Assembly: GCA_965243095.1 (NCBI GenBank)
Contig: OZ251530.1
Span: 2,170,001 to 2,234,000 of the forward strand
Origin: VXYL01 sp965243095
Lineage (GTDB): Bacteria > Pseudomonadota > Gammaproteobacteria > Pseudomonadales > Azotimanducaceae
Direction of reading: 5' to 3'
Length of the DNA stretch: 64,000 nucleotides
Shown one piece after another: positions 24,755-34,522 of this stretch. The translations under genes were made by a program, and so were the position numbers. The notes under the pieces are model-generated. The model was not told the DNA's origin, did not search any database, and worked only from the letters and a program-made list of their open reading frames with translations. Each line of letters begins with the position of its first letter. Within the stretch, counting starts at the first letter, position 1.

Positions 24755-25816
24755 TCAACTCGCACTGAGGCCCAGCACCGCGCGGTTGCCGGCGTCGTCG
24801 GTGCCGGCGGCGGCGAAATCGTCGAACGCCTTGTCGGTGACGCGGATGATGTGGTTGCGGATGAACTCCGCGCCTTCGCGGGCGCCGTCCTCCTGGTGCT
24901 TCAGGCAACATTCCCATTCCAGCACGGCCCAGCCGTCGAAGTCGTAGGCGGCGAACTTGGAGAAGATGGAGCGGAAGTCGATCTGCCCGTCGCCCAAGCT
25001 GCGGAAGCGCCCGGGGCGGTGCAGCCAGTCCTGATAGCCGCCGTACACGCCGGCGCGGCCGGTGGGGTTGAACTCGGCGTCCTTGACGTGAAACATCTTG
25101 ATGCGCTCGTGGTAGATGTCGATGAACGCCAGATAGTCCAGTTGCTGCAGCACGAAGTGGCTGGGGTCGTAGAGGATGTTGGCGCGGGGGTGGTCGTCCA
25201 CTTCTTCTAGGAAGCGCTCGAAGGTGACGCCGTCGTGCAAGTCCTCCCCGGGGTGGATTTCGTAGCAGCAGTCCACGCCGTTCTCGTCGAAGGCGTCCAG
25301 AATCGGGCGCCAGCGGCGCGCCAGCTCGGCAAAGCCCGTGTCCACCAAGCCGGGCGGGCGTTGCGGCCACGGATACACCATCGGCCACAGCAAAGCGCCG
25401 GAGAAGGTGACGTGCGCGCTCAAACCGAGGTTGCGGCTGGCTCTGGCGGCCAGCCGCACCTGTTCGATGGCCCAGCGGGTGCGCTCCGCCGGCTTGCCGC
25501 GCAACGCTTCGGGGGCGAATCCGTCGAACAGCGTGTCGTAGGCCGGGTGGACGGCCACCAGCTGGCCTTCGAGGTGGGTGGAGAGCTCGGTGATCTCCAC
25601 GCCGCAATCGGCCACGCGGCCCTTCAAGTCGTCGCAGTAGCCAGTGCTCTCGGCGGCTTGCGCCACGTCGATGAAGGCGGGATTGCCGATGGGCACCTGA
25701 ATGCCGCGAAACCCCAACTTCGCCGCCCACTTGGCCATGGCCTCGATGTTGTCGAAGGGATCCTCGTCCGCCATGAACTGGGCGAGGAAGATCGCCGGGC
25801 CTTTGAGGGTTTTCAT
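24755..25816 (-). CDS. Sugar phosphate isomerase/epimerase (xylose-isomerase-like TIM barrel)
   Basis: 353-residue metal-dependent TIM-barrel enzyme of the AP-endonuclease-2/IolE type. Probable metal ligands are seen: Glu in CCYEIHPGEDL, Asp and His in NILYDPSHFVL, His in KMFHVKDAEF and Glu in WAVLEWECC. These enzymes interconvert keto sugars or inositol derivatives in the cytoplasm. It follows a Gfo/Idh oxidoreductase gene after 37 bases, a common partner in inositol or sugar catabolism. ATG 25816 has AGGAGAACAGCGC upstream. The substrate is not determinable from the sequence. Its 3' end is duplicated at 24093-24170. Confidence 0.88.
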   Translation of the reverse strand: MKTLKGPAIFLAQFMADEDPFDNIEAMAKWAAKLGFRGIQVPIGNPAFIDVAQAAESTGYCDDLKGRVADCGVEITELSTHLEGQLVAVHPAYDTLFDGFAPEALRGKPAERTRWAIEQVRLAARASRNLGLSAHVTFSGALLWPMVYPWPQRPPGLVDTGFAELARRWRPILDAFDENGVDCCYEIHPGEDLHDGVTFERFLEEVDDHPRANILYDPSHFVLQQLDYLAFIDIYHERIKMFHVKDAEFNPTGRAGVYGGYQDWLHRPGRFRSLGDGQIDFRSIFSKFAAYDFDGWAVLEWECCLKHQEDGAREGAEFIRNHIIRVTDKAFDDFAAAGTDDAGNRAVLGLSAS

Positions 25817-25853
25817 GCGCTGTTCTCCTGTGCGTTCCGTTCGATGCGGCGGC

Positions 25854-27011
25854 TCAGGCGGGGAACTCCGTCCAAACCGCGCCGGCTTCCGCGCTGGCGA
25901 CCACGGTTTCGATGAAGGCCATGCCGCGCACGCCGTCGGCGATGGTGGGGAAGTCCAAACTCTCCGCGCTGGGTTTGCGCCCGTCGCGCCGCGCCTGCAA
26001 GGTGTCCGCGAAGTTGCGGTAGAGCAGCGCGAACGCCTCCAGGTAGCCCTCCGGGTGCCCGGCCGGCAGGCGCGTGGCGCCGGCGGCCGCTTCGCTGACG
26101 CCCGGCCCGCCGGTGCGTCGGACCTCGTAGGGCCGATCCGGCCAGCGCACGATGAGCGAGTTCGGCGCCATCTGCGACCACTCGAAACCGCCGCTCTCCC
26201 CGTACACGCGCAGCTTCAGGCCGTTCTCCTCGCCCACCGCGATCTGGCTGGCGAACAAGAGGCCCTTGGCACCACCGTGGAAGCGCAGCAGCACGTTGCC
26301 GTCGTCCTCCAAACGCCGCCCCGGCACGAAGGCCGTCAAATCCGCGCACAGGGATTCGATGTGCAGGCCGGTGACGTACTCCACCAGGTTCTCGCCGTGG
26401 GTGCCGATGTCGCCCATGCAGCCGGCGGCGCCAGAGCGGGCCGGATCCGTGCGCCATTCGGCTTGCTTGTTGCCGGTCGCTTCCTCGCGTTCGGCAAGCC
26501 AACCTTGGATGTATTCCACCACCACCCGGCGAATGTCGCCGAAGGCGCCGGAGCGCACCAGATGGCGGGCTTCCTTCACCATTGGATAGCCGGTGTAGTT
26601 GTGCGTGAGGCCGTAGAGGAGGCCGGTTTCCTGCACGAGGGTTTGCAGTTCCTTGGCTTCCGCCAGCGTGAACGTGGCCGGTTTGTCCGATATCACCGGA
26701 AAGCCGGCCGCGAGCGCGGCCTTGGCGATGGGAAAGTGCGTGTGGTTCGGCGTGGCTATGACCACGAAATCCATGCGCTCGTGCGCCGGGCGCTCCGCCT
26801 CGCACGCCATCATGTCGTCGTAGGTGCCGTAGCTGCGCTCGGGATCGATGCCGTAGAGCGCCGGGCCGGCCTTGCGGCTGCGCTCCGCATCGCTGGAGAA
26901 CGCCCCGCAAGCCAGCGCGATGCGGCCATCGAGCTCCGCCGCCATGCGATGCACCGCGCCGATGAAGGCGCCTTCGCCGCCGCCCACCAAGCCCATCCGC
27001 AGCTTCGTCAT
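25854..27011 (-). CDS. Gfo/Idh/MocA-family NAD(P)-dependent oxidoreductase
   Basis: 385-residue dehydrogenase. The Rossmann N-terminus MGLVGGGEGAFIGAVHR binds NAD(P); the family's E-K-P motif appears as DKPATFTLAEAK near residue 97; C-terminal beta-sheet domain follows. Members oxidise sugars, inositols or their derivatives. It precedes the sugar isomerase in the same direction, so the two probably act in one catabolic pathway. GGGGGAGGAACA lies before the ATG at 27011. Confidence 0.9.
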   Translation of the reverse strand: MTKLRMGLVGGGEGAFIGAVHRMAAELDGRIALACGAFSSDAERSRKAGPALYGIDPERSYGTYDDMMACEAERPAHERMDFVVIATPNHTHFPIAKAALAAGFPVISDKPATFTLAEAKELQTLVQETGLLYGLTHNYTGYPMVKEARHLVRSGAFGDIRRVVVEYIQGWLAEREEATGNKQAEWRTDPARSGAAGCMGDIGTHGENLVEYVTGLHIESLCADLTAFVPGRRLEDDGNVLLRFHGGAKGLLFASQIAVGEENGLKLRVYGESGGFEWSQMAPNSLIVRWPDRPYEVRRTGGPGVSEAAAGATRLPAGHPEGYLEAFALLYRNFADTLQARRDGRKPSAESLDFPTIADGVRGMAFIETVVASAEAGAVWTEFPA

Positions 27012-27078
27012 TGTTCCTCCCCCAACAACGGCTGCGAATGTAGCACACGCGCCCGACCGCCGACGCCGCCTGCTGGCG

Positions 27079-27465
27079 CTATAGCATGGACAAAGGCACG
27101 AGGACGACGCTCAGGGCCAGCACCGCGAGCCCAATGCAACCGCTGGCGACGTTCACCTTGGCCCAGATGGCCCACCCTCGCCAGCCGGCATAAGCGTCCG
27201 CCGCACGCCAGACGCCGATCATCGCCAGGGCGTTGTAGCCGCCGTAGATGGCCACGCCACAGACCCAAGCGAGCGCCATGGCGACGGCGCTGTCGATAGC
27301 GTGGGCGGCAACCATCAACAAAACCAAGGGAGTTGCGGAAATGCCCCCGCCCAGCCCCCAACCGAGCCAGTAGGTTCCACCAAGCCCGTACTCGCCGCGC
27401 GCCATGCGGTGCAGCCAAGTAACAGTTCCGCCCTTCACGGCATCCATCGCCCGACAAACAACCAC
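27079..27465 (-). CDS. Small integral membrane protein, unknown
   Basis: 128 residues with three or four hydrophobic segments (TPLVLLMVAAHAIDSAVAMA, LAWVCGVAIYGGYNALAMIG, GCIGLAVLALSVVLVPL). No family recognised. It starts 4 bases after the stop of the preceding small membrane gene, so the two form a unit. GTG 27465 gives the shortest spacing; ATG 27450 (MDAVKGG) is an alternative start. Confidence 0.6.
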   Translation of the reverse strand: MVVCRAMDAVKGGTVTWLHRMARGEYGLGGTYWLGWGLGGGISATPLVLLMVAAHAIDSAVAMALAWVCGVAIYGGYNALAMIGVWRAADAYAGWRGWAIWAKVNVASGCIGLAVLALSVVLVPLSML

Positions 27466-27469
27466 TGAT

Positions 27470-27703
27470 TCAGAAGACGATCTCGGTCAAATACTCGAAA
27501 AATCCAACGCCGTAGCGGTCGCGGAAAACGAGCCAAGTCAACGCCACGCCGGCAAGGGCCAGCGCGGCGATGGCAATCAAGACGCCGACGAACGCCAGCA
27601 CCGCGTCACTCCTGGCCACGCGCAAGGCGCGGCGGATCAGCGACCGGTGGGCCGAGGCGCGCTGGCGTTCCAAGGCTACCCCCGTGCGGGGACTGCGCAT
27701 CAC
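27470..27703 (-). CDS. Small single-pass membrane protein, unknown
   Basis: 77 residues: a basic N-terminus (RQRASAHRSLIRRALRVAR) followed by one hydrophobic segment (AVLAFVGVLIAIAALALAGV), then a short tail. No family recognised. It is co-oriented with the next membrane gene at 4-base spacing. The 157 bases between it and the thioredoxin-like gene (27704-27860) contain nothing I can name. Confidence 0.55.
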   Translation of the reverse strand: MMRSPRTGVALERQRASAHRSLIRRALRVARSDAVLAFVGVLIAIAALALAGVALTWLVFRDRYGVGFFEYLTEIVF

Positions 27704-27860
27704 CGATGGACTTCCGTTTGGTTTGCAGGCGGAACCGCCATTGTAGGCGCTGCCGCGAATTGATGTACTGTCTATGGCCCACGCAACGCACCTGGTTAGG
27801 ACGCCGTGGGCGATGGCGGCGTCGGCGTTCTACCCGGCCGCTTTGGCAGTCCGCGATCGT

Positions 27861-29195
27861 TCAGGGGCCGGATGGTGTTGCGGTTTCGCCTTCGAGCGCG
27901 GCGAGCCGGGCCGCGAGCATTTCGCGGAGGTTGTTGTTGTCCACCGCCGGCAGGGTGTCGGCGAGCAGCCGCGCGGCTTTGTCGCGCTCGCCGAACTCGG
28001 CGAGCAGGTCGGCGTAGGAGAGTGCGCCGAAGGCGTCCTCTGGATCCAGTTCGTGTCCGGCGATGGCGTAGCGCAAGGCCGAGCGCTTGTGGCGGTCTTC
28101 GTCCGATTGCGCCAGATGACGGGCGGCGGCGAAGTAGGTGCGCGCACCCTCCTCTCCAGCAGCGGGCTTCCCGCCGGCTAGCAGCGCCTGGTAGTGGCGT
28201 TCCAGCGCGTCCCAATCCTCGCGCGCGACGAGGTAGCTTGGCTGGAAGGCGCGTTCCTGCCAAGCGCGGAGCAGCGAGCTGTCCGGCTCGTTGGCGCGGA
28301 CGAACGCGGCGGCCCGTTTGAGCGGCCCGTCCAACTCGGCCAGCTGCCGCCGCCACGCGTCGTCGCCCTTGTCCGCCAAGGCGGACGTGGCGTAGTAGTT
28401 CGATTCGAGCGCGAACGCGGCGACGGCGTTTTCCGGGGCGGCGCGGGCGAAAGCGTCGTAGTTCTCGATCACGAACTCCACCACCGGGTCCCCGCGCAGC
28501 GTCTTGTCCTTGTAGCTGGCGATGAGCTCGAAATCCGCGGCGTTGACAAGCGCCGGCTTCTCGCTGGCCGCGAAGTAGTGGTCGAACACCGGCGCCATGC
28601 GCTCGCGGTGCGCCACCCGCGCCTCGAAGTCGTCGAACGCCCGCGCGCCTTCCAGCTGTCCGGCGCGCAACAGCGCCCTCGTGAGGGCCAAGTCGCGGTC
28701 GCCGGCGTCGTACTTGGCCAGCAGCGCGGCGAAGTCGCTTGCCGCCTCGCCGGTGAGTTCGGCCGCCAGCCGCAGCAGTCGCTCGACGCCGAGCCCGGCC
28801 ACGCCGCGGCCGACCTCGGTGCCGTCCGGGCGCAGGAACAGCAGCGTTGGATAGCCGCTGACGTCGTAGCGGCTGGCGAACGCCGGGCCGTCGATCGCCT
28901 CGTCCTCCGCGTCGATCTTGACGTTGACGAAACGCGGGTTGAAGTACGCCCCAGCCGCGTCGGTGGGATAGACGTTGGCGTCCATCAGCTTGCACGGCCC
29001 GCACCACTCCGTGTACACGTCCACGAACACCGTCTTGCCGCTGCGCTCGGCGGCCGCGAAGGCGTCGCGCCAATGGCCTTGGAAGAAGTCGATGCCGGCC
29101 GCCGGCGCTGCCACCGCGGCCAGCACGGCGACCCCGGCGGTCAGCCGCGCTCCGAAGCGCGGGCGCAGCGCCGTTCGCCTTTTCCCCGCCATCAT
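27861..29195 (-). CDS. Exported thioredoxin-fold protein with long helical C-terminal region
   Basis: 444 residues. A signal peptide (about residues 16-34, AGVAVLAAVAAPAAG) is followed by a thioredoxin fold with active site WCGPCK (Cys65, Cys68), a DsbD-C/thioredoxin_7-like module with cis-Pro in GYPTLLFLRPDG. The remaining 270 residues are alpha-helical and TPR-like. It is likely a periplasmic thiol-disulfide protein. ATG 29195 overlaps the stop of the TonB receptor gene, so it would normally be translated with that receptor. The upstream receptor is now frameshifted. Confidence 0.82.
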   Translation of the reverse strand: MMAGKRRTALRPRFGARLTAGVAVLAAVAAPAAGIDFFQGHWRDAFAAAERSGKTVFVDVYTEWCGPCKLMDANVYPTDAAGAYFNPRFVNVKIDAEDEAIDGPAFASRYDVSGYPTLLFLRPDGTEVGRGVAGLGVERLLRLAAELTGEAASDFAALLAKYDAGDRDLALTRALLRAGQLEGARAFDDFEARVAHRERMAPVFDHYFAASEKPALVNAADFELIASYKDKTLRGDPVVEFVIENYDAFARAAPENAVAAFALESNYYATSALADKGDDAWRRQLAELDGPLKRAAAFVRANEPDSSLLRAWQERAFQPSYLVAREDWDALERHYQALLAGGKPAAGEEGARTYFAAARHLAQSDEDRHKRSALRYAIAGHELDPEDAFGALSYADLLAEFGERDKAARLLADTLPAVDNNNLREMLAARLAALEGETATPSGP

Positions 29196-32000
29196 CGCGA
29201 ACCGAGCTTGTACGCCTTCGTCACCTGCAAATGCACGATGCGTCCGCGCAGGTCCACGCGGCGGGGATCCCACGGCGTGCCGAAGCCGTCGTAGAACGGG
29301 AAGTCGGCGTTGAGCAGGTTGCGGGCGCCGGCGTTCAGCCGCCAGCCGGACTCGCCGAAGGTGTAGCTGCCGGTTAGATCCACCGTCGTGTAGCCGTCCA
29401 CCATCACCTGCGCCCGGGAGATGGTGTTCTCGTAACCGGCGGAGTAGTTGGCCTGCAGCCGCAGCCCCAGCGCTTCGCGTTGCAGGTCCACGAACGCCTT
29501 GGCCTTCAGCCGTTCGGGGCCGGCGGCGGTGCCGTGTTGGTAGCGCGGATCGGCGCCCGGCAGCGTCACTTCGCGCAGGTAGTCCGTGTAGGTGCCTTCC
29601 ACGCCGACCTTGAGGTTCCCCACGCCGGTGGCGAACGCGTAGCTTGCCGCGGCGTCCACGGAGCGGCTCTGGCGGGCGGCGATGTTGAGGGGCTTGAGGT
29701 TCAACCGCGTGATCGCGCCGTCGGGCCCGCGCTCCACGACGCCGGGCAAATCGAAAAGCTGTTCCGGCGCCGAGAACGCGAGGCTGGATGTCGAGCCGAC
29801 GCGGTCGCGAATGTCGATGTCGGTCAGCGTCACCTGCAGGTCGAATCCGTCCAAGAAGCCGCTCGGCGTCCAGTCGAATCCGGCGGACACGTTGCGCGAG
29901 ACCTCCGGCACGAGGTCGGGGTTGCCAGTGAAGTAGGTGTTGGGGAACTGCGATCCGGCATCGGGGTTTTCCGGATCGATGACGCGAACGAAGTTGAAGG
30001 GGCCGCTATCTTGGCCGAACAGCCGGTTGGTTTGCGGCGGCACGAACGACTCGCCCCAAGACGCGCGCACCTTCAAGCTCTCGAGCGGCCGCCAAACGGC
30101 GTCCAGCTTGGGCGAGGTGTTGCTGAAGTTCTTCTCACGCCACGGCGCGTCGGTGCCGTCGAAAGGCCCTTCGAACGAGTAGTCGTCGTAGCGCAAGGCC
30201 ACCTTGAGGCTGAGTTGGCGCAGCCCGGGCATTTCGTTCCGCTCCGAGACCAGCGGCAGGCTCCACTCGGCGAACACCGAGCGCGCCGTGCGCTCCGGCT
30301 CGGTGACCACGAACAGGGTGCCGCGCGATTGGTCCGAGCTGTAATCGAGCGTTTCGATGCGGATCTCGCCGCCGATCGCTAGTTGCGACGCGCCGCCCGG
30401 CAAGTCGAAGAAGCGGCCGCTGGCGCTGGCGAGGTAGTCGCGCTGCACGCTGGTGTTGGTGTTGGCGGAGGCGGGGCCGGCGTCCGTGGCCAGTTCGATG
30501 ATGCCGGCCACGGCGGCCGGGCTCTGGGCGCTGCCGTCGCCGAAGGGGTTGATGATCTGCTCGCGCGGGAGGGGGCCCGCCGCGGCCGCCGCCAGCGCCG
30601 AGGCTGGTGTTGATGATCTGCTCGCGCGGGAGGGGGTTGCCGTTCGCGTCCACGCCGGCGAGGCGTTCCCGCAGCAAGTCTTCGTTGCCGGCGACGAAGC
30701 CGAAATAGGCGTCCTCTTCGGCATGGGAGAGGGATAGTTCCGCTTCCCAGTCGGCGAACGGCAACGCGGCGCGAACGCCGGCGGTGAGCGTCAGGTTGGT
30801 CTGGCTGCCTTCGTTCGAGCGCGGCGGCATCAGCCCGGCTGCCGTTTCCGCGATGAAGATGTAGCCGACGTTCACCACGAACGGCGGTCGCGGCGGCAGA
30901 TCGTTGTAGGGGTTCGTCGCCGGCACGGTGTACACGCCGCCGAGCGGCACGCCGGTGGTCTCGGATTCGCTCTTGGCGTAGGCGAGTTCGCCGAAGACGG
31001 TGATTTTGCCGTCGCGGAACTGCTGCTTGGCCGAAAGATAGCCCGTCAAACTGTCGCTGATGGCGGTGCCGCCGTTCAGCTTGCCGCCCAAGGCCGGCAG
31101 GTCCAGCGGCACCAAGTTGGCCGGCGAGAGGCGGCCCGCGAGGCCTTGGGTGCCGTCGTCCCCGGCCGGCAGAGCGCCCAAGGGGAAGACCGCGAAGTAC
31201 GCGCCGGGGAAGCCGTAGCCGACGTTGCCGGGCTGGGTGAAGAACGTGTGGCGCCCGTCCGTGCCGCCGCGGGAGCGAAAATCGTCGGTGGTCAACCCGG
31301 CTTTGCGCCGATCCGCCGGATCCTTGCGCTCGTAACCGAGGGACGCCAACAGGGTGCCGCCATCCCAAGAGACGCCGGCGGTTTGCTCGATCTTCAGGAT
31401 GTCGCCCTCGTTGGCGCCGATGTCCTGCCGCAGGCTCGTCTCGGCGCCGGAGAAATCCTCGCGGAGGATGAAGTTGATGACGCCGGCTTGGGCGTCCGCG
31501 CCGTAGATCGCCGAGGCGCCATCGGTGAGCAGCTCGACCCGCTCGATGGCGTTGAACGGTATGCCGTTCAGGTTCACCGTGCCGTTGCCGAAACTGGACG
31601 ATTGCACCCAGCGCCGACCGTTGACGAGCACCAGCGTGGAACCTTCGCCCAGATTGCGCAAGTCCACCCCCGACTGGCCGATGGCGTCCACCGAGTTCAG
31701 GGAGTTGTCCAACGTGGCCGCGGCGTTCACGTCGCTGAAGTTCTGCGGCAGCGACCGCACCAGGTCCTCGACGCTGCCGAGACCGCGCAGCAGCATGTCT
31801 TCGCGGGTGACCACGACGATCGGCACGCCGCTGATGACGTCCCGCAAACGAGTGCCGGTGACGACGATCTCCTCGGGCTCGCCCCGCGCCTCGTCGTCGT
31901 CTTGCTGCTCCGCGCCTGCGCCCCCGGCCCATGCGAACGCGGCCAAAGCGCCAAGCCGCATGGCGAACCGGGCAATGGATTTGAGTGCTGCTGCGCCCAT
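29192..32000 (-). pseudogene. TonB-dependent receptor interrupted by a 61-bp repeat insertion
   Basis: Outer-membrane receptor split into two frames. The upstream part (ATG 32000, signal peptide, TonB-box-like EEIVVTGTRLRD, plug with VELLTDGASAIYGADAQAGV) reads on to about 30575. The rest of the barrel is in another frame, down to the stop at 29192. The break is a 28-bp direct repeat at 30548 and 30609, 61 bp apart. Removing one 61-bp unit gives 2748 bases, a multiple of three, and joins REQIIN to PFGDGSAQSPAAV, a normal receptor sequence, for a 915-residue protein. The frame is therefore open in the repeat-free form. This may be a mutation, an on/off switch or an assembly error. The thioredoxin-like gene starts on its stop codon. 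Confidence 0.85.
30548..30636. repeat. 28-bp direct repeat inside the TonB receptor gene
   Basis: Identical 28-base copies at 30548-30575 and 30609-30636 (both begin GTTGATGATCTGCTCGCGCG) flank a 33-base GC-rich spacer. The 61-base period is not a multiple of three, which is what breaks the receptor's frame. Recombination or slippage between the copies would restore it. Confidence 0.9.
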
Positions 32001-32075
32001 GGTTCCCACCTTCCGTTCAACAGGCGTTCGAGAATAAACCCCTCGGTGCGCGTCTTGCAAAGAGGCGCTTGCGCC

Positions 32076-33600
32076 GGGGTGTACGACATATTTGTTCCGG
32101 GTTGAGAGTCACCGCGAAACCCGGGATACGCTTGGATCGTGTACAACCGAGCGAAGGGAATCGCGGTGACGGAAGGGATTGTGGCTTCGGGCGGGGAGGT
32201 TGGCAAGGACGCCTACGGCTTCCTGCGGGAGGCGGTGGCGAAGGCGCTGTCGTCGCCGGCGGCGCGCGCGGCGCTGGGGCGGTGCGGCAACTTCATGGAG
32301 TTCGAGAAGGGAACGCGGGAGGCGCTGCGCGAGGGCGCCTCGGCGGGGACGTCGAGGCTGCTGACGGAGGCGGACGCGGAGCGGGAGCCGTTGCGGTGCG
32401 GCGACTGCCGGCGGACGATGGTTCGGCGTTCGCGGCCGCTGTCGGCGCTGTGGCTGCCGGGTCGGCTGCGGGTGGTTCGCGGGTACTGGACGTGCGGCTG
32501 CGCGAAGGGCGGGCGGTGCCCGCTGGACGAGGAGCTGGGCGTGAAGGGCCGGGCCGGGACGCGGGCGACGCCGGGACTGGTGAGGGCGGTCGCGCCGCTG
32601 GCGGCGGAGACGGCGTTCGCGCCGGCGGCGGCGCTGGCGAGCCGGCTGCTGGGGTTCGCCGTGAACGCGAAGTGGATGGAGCGGATGGCGAAGCGCCTGG
32701 GTTCGGAGATGGCGGCGGCGGACGCGTCGGAGGAGGGCGTGGAGAATGCGCCGGCGCCGTCGGAGACGATGTGCTGCGGGATCGACGGCACGGGCGTGCC
32801 GGTTCGCCCCGGGGAGTTGCCGGAAAGCCGGGGAAAGGATGGCGGGAAGGCGCGCACGCGCGAGGCGAAGGTCGCGGCGTTCTTCACGGGGGATGGCGCG
32901 ACGCGGCGCTCGGCGGCCGTCGACAGCGCGGCGTCGCGGGACACGGACGCGGAGCCGTCGGCGTTCGCGGCGCGGCTGTGGCGGGAGGCGCGGCGTTCGG
33001 GGTTCGCGGCGGCGCGGGTCAAGGCGGTGCTGGGGGACGGCGCGAGGTGGATCTGGGCCGTCGCGTCGGAGTTGTTCCCCGGCGCGGTGGAGATCGTCGA
33101 CCTGTGGCATGCGAAGGAACACGTCTGGGAAGTCGGCCGGTCGGCGTACGGGGCCGAGACGGCATTGGCGGACGGAGACGGGAACGAAGGCGCGGATTGT
33201 GCGAGGCGTGGTCGAAGAAGACGTGCGCGGCGTTGTCGGAGGGACGCCTGGACGACGTGCTGGCGGCGCTGCGGCGGCACGCGGGCAACGACGAGGCGCT
33301 GCGCTGCGCCGGATACGTCGAGGCCAACCGCGCTCGAATGCGCCACCCCGAGTTCCGCGCCGCCGGTCTGCCGGTGGGTTCGGGGGTCGTGGAGAGCGCC
33401 TGCGGCGCGGTGGCCGGACGCCTGAAGCGCGGCGGCATGCGCTGGAGCGTCGAAAGCGGCGCGAACCCGATGCTGGCGCTGCGCTGCCGGTGGCTGGACG
33501 GCCGCCACGACGAGTTCTTCAAGGCGCGCGCCAGACCGCCGCCGTTGGCGCTCGCCGCCTGAGCCCGTCGGCCCTTGCGAACAAATATGTCGTACACCCC
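32076..33600 (+). mobile_element. ISKra4-like insertion sequence with intact ends
   Basis: 1525-bp insertion sequence. Perfect 22-bp terminal inverted repeats (32076-32097, beginning GGGGTGTACGACATATTTGT, and 33579-33600) bound one transposase reading frame on the plus strand. A 7-bp direct duplication TTGCGCC flanks both ends (32069-32075 and 33601-33607), which marks a recent, complete insertion. It sits between the minus-strand TonB receptor start and the SDR gene. The transposase is frameshifted (see below). The element is GC-richer than its surroundings. Confidence 0.9.
32139..33562 (+). pseudogene. ISKra4-family transposase, one -1 frameshift
   Basis: DDE transposase recognised by CCGIDGTGVPVR (first Asp), IVDLWHAKEHVW (second Asp) and LPVGSGVVESACGAV (Glu), with a zinc-finger-like CGDCRRT and CGCAKGGRCP near residues 85-120. 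Frame 1 runs to about 33194 (GNEGA), then the protein continues one base back (LCEAWSKKTCAALSEGR) to the stop at 33562. A 1-base loss fits, since 1424 bases is one short of 475 codons. No slippery heptamer is visible, so programmed frameshifting is unlikely. Start: GTG 32139, or GTG 32166 (VTEGIV). Confidence 0.8.
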
Positions 33601-33607
33601 TTGCGCC
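33601..33607. repeat. Target-site duplication of the insertion sequence
   Basis: TTGCGCC at 33601-33607 repeats 32069-32075 directly outside the inverted repeats. It proves that the element transposed into this site. Confidence 0.85.
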
Positions 33608-33679
33608 GTGGACGCTACCCATCCGTTCTCGGCCAACGGTTCCACGGGCTGTGGACCGGAACGGTGCGGCGAATCTCCT

Positions 33680-34459
33680 TCAGTGCATTTCGTAGCCGCC
33701 GGCGACGTTCAGCGCCACGCCGCTGACGTTGCGGGCGCTGGCCAGGTACACGGCAGCTTCGCCCATGTCGTGGGCGGTTTGCGGGCGGCCGAGGGGGATC
33801 AGCTCGCTCATGCGGCGCTCGAACTCGGCATCGCCGCGGCTGGCCATCAGATGGTCGTGCCACATGGCGGTGGCCACCATGCCGGGGCACAGCGCGTTCA
33901 CGCGGATGCCCTCGGACGCGAGTTCCAGGGCGAACGATTGGGTGATGCCCACCACCGCGAACTTCGAGCCGCAGTAGGCGGCCATGCGCGGTGCGCCGCG
34001 TTTGCCGGCGATGGAGGCGAGGTTCACGATGGCGGCGTCCGCGGAGGCGCGCAGGTGTGGTAGCGCCGCCCGCGTCATCAGGAAGACGCCCTTCACGTTC
34101 ACGGCGAACAGGCGATCCCACTGGCTTTCGCTGTATTCGTCGATGCGGCCGCTGTCCACCACGCCGGCGTTGTTCACCAGCACGTCGAGGCCGCCGAAGG
34201 CGTCCACCGTGGCCTTCACCGCCGCCTCGCAAGCGGTTGCGCTGGTCACATCCACCGCCGTGGCCAGCGCATCGCCAAACGCCGAGAGCTCATCGACGGC
34301 GCTGGCGAGTTCGGACTCGCTGCCCAAGCGGTAACGCCAACCGTCGCCGGCCGGCAAATCCGCGATCATCACTTTGTGGCCGGCTTCAAGGAAGCTCTTG
34401 GCGATGCCCTTGCCGATGCCGCGGGCGCCGCCGGTGACAAGCACGGTGCGCTGGTTCAT
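33680..34459 (-). CDS. Short-chain dehydrogenase/reductase
   Basis: 259-residue classical SDR. The NAD(P)-binding TGGARGIGKG, NNAG (VLVNNAGVVD), and catalytic Ser-Tyr-Lys (NLASIAG; AAYCGSKFAV) are complete. The C-terminus RNVSGVALNVAGGYEMH matches the usual dinucleotide-enzyme end. It may oxidise a secondary alcohol or reduce a ketone; substrate unknown. An open frame extends much farther upstream, but ATG 34459 (MNQRTVLVTGG) precedes the Rossmann motif directly. Confidence 0.92.
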   Translation of the reverse strand: MNQRTVLVTGGARGIGKGIAKSFLEAGHKVMIADLPAGDGWRYRLGSESELASAVDELSAFGDALATAVDVTSATACEAAVKATVDAFGGLDVLVNNAGVVDSGRIDEYSESQWDRLFAVNVKGVFLMTRAALPHLRASADAAIVNLASIAGKRGAPRMAAYCGSKFAVVGITQSFALELASEGIRVNALCPGMVATAMWHDHLMASRGDAEFERRMSELIPLGRPQTAHDMGEAAVYLASARNVSGVALNVAGGYEMH

Positions 34460-34522
34460 GTTTTCATTCCAAGCCAAGGGCGATGGCAACGGATTGTAAG
34501 CCGGGCCGCCGAGGGAGCGACC

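Noticed and set aside
33190..33200. Programmed -1 frameshift in the transposase
   Set aside because: No slippery heptamer or following structure at the shift point; a plain 1-base loss is simpler.
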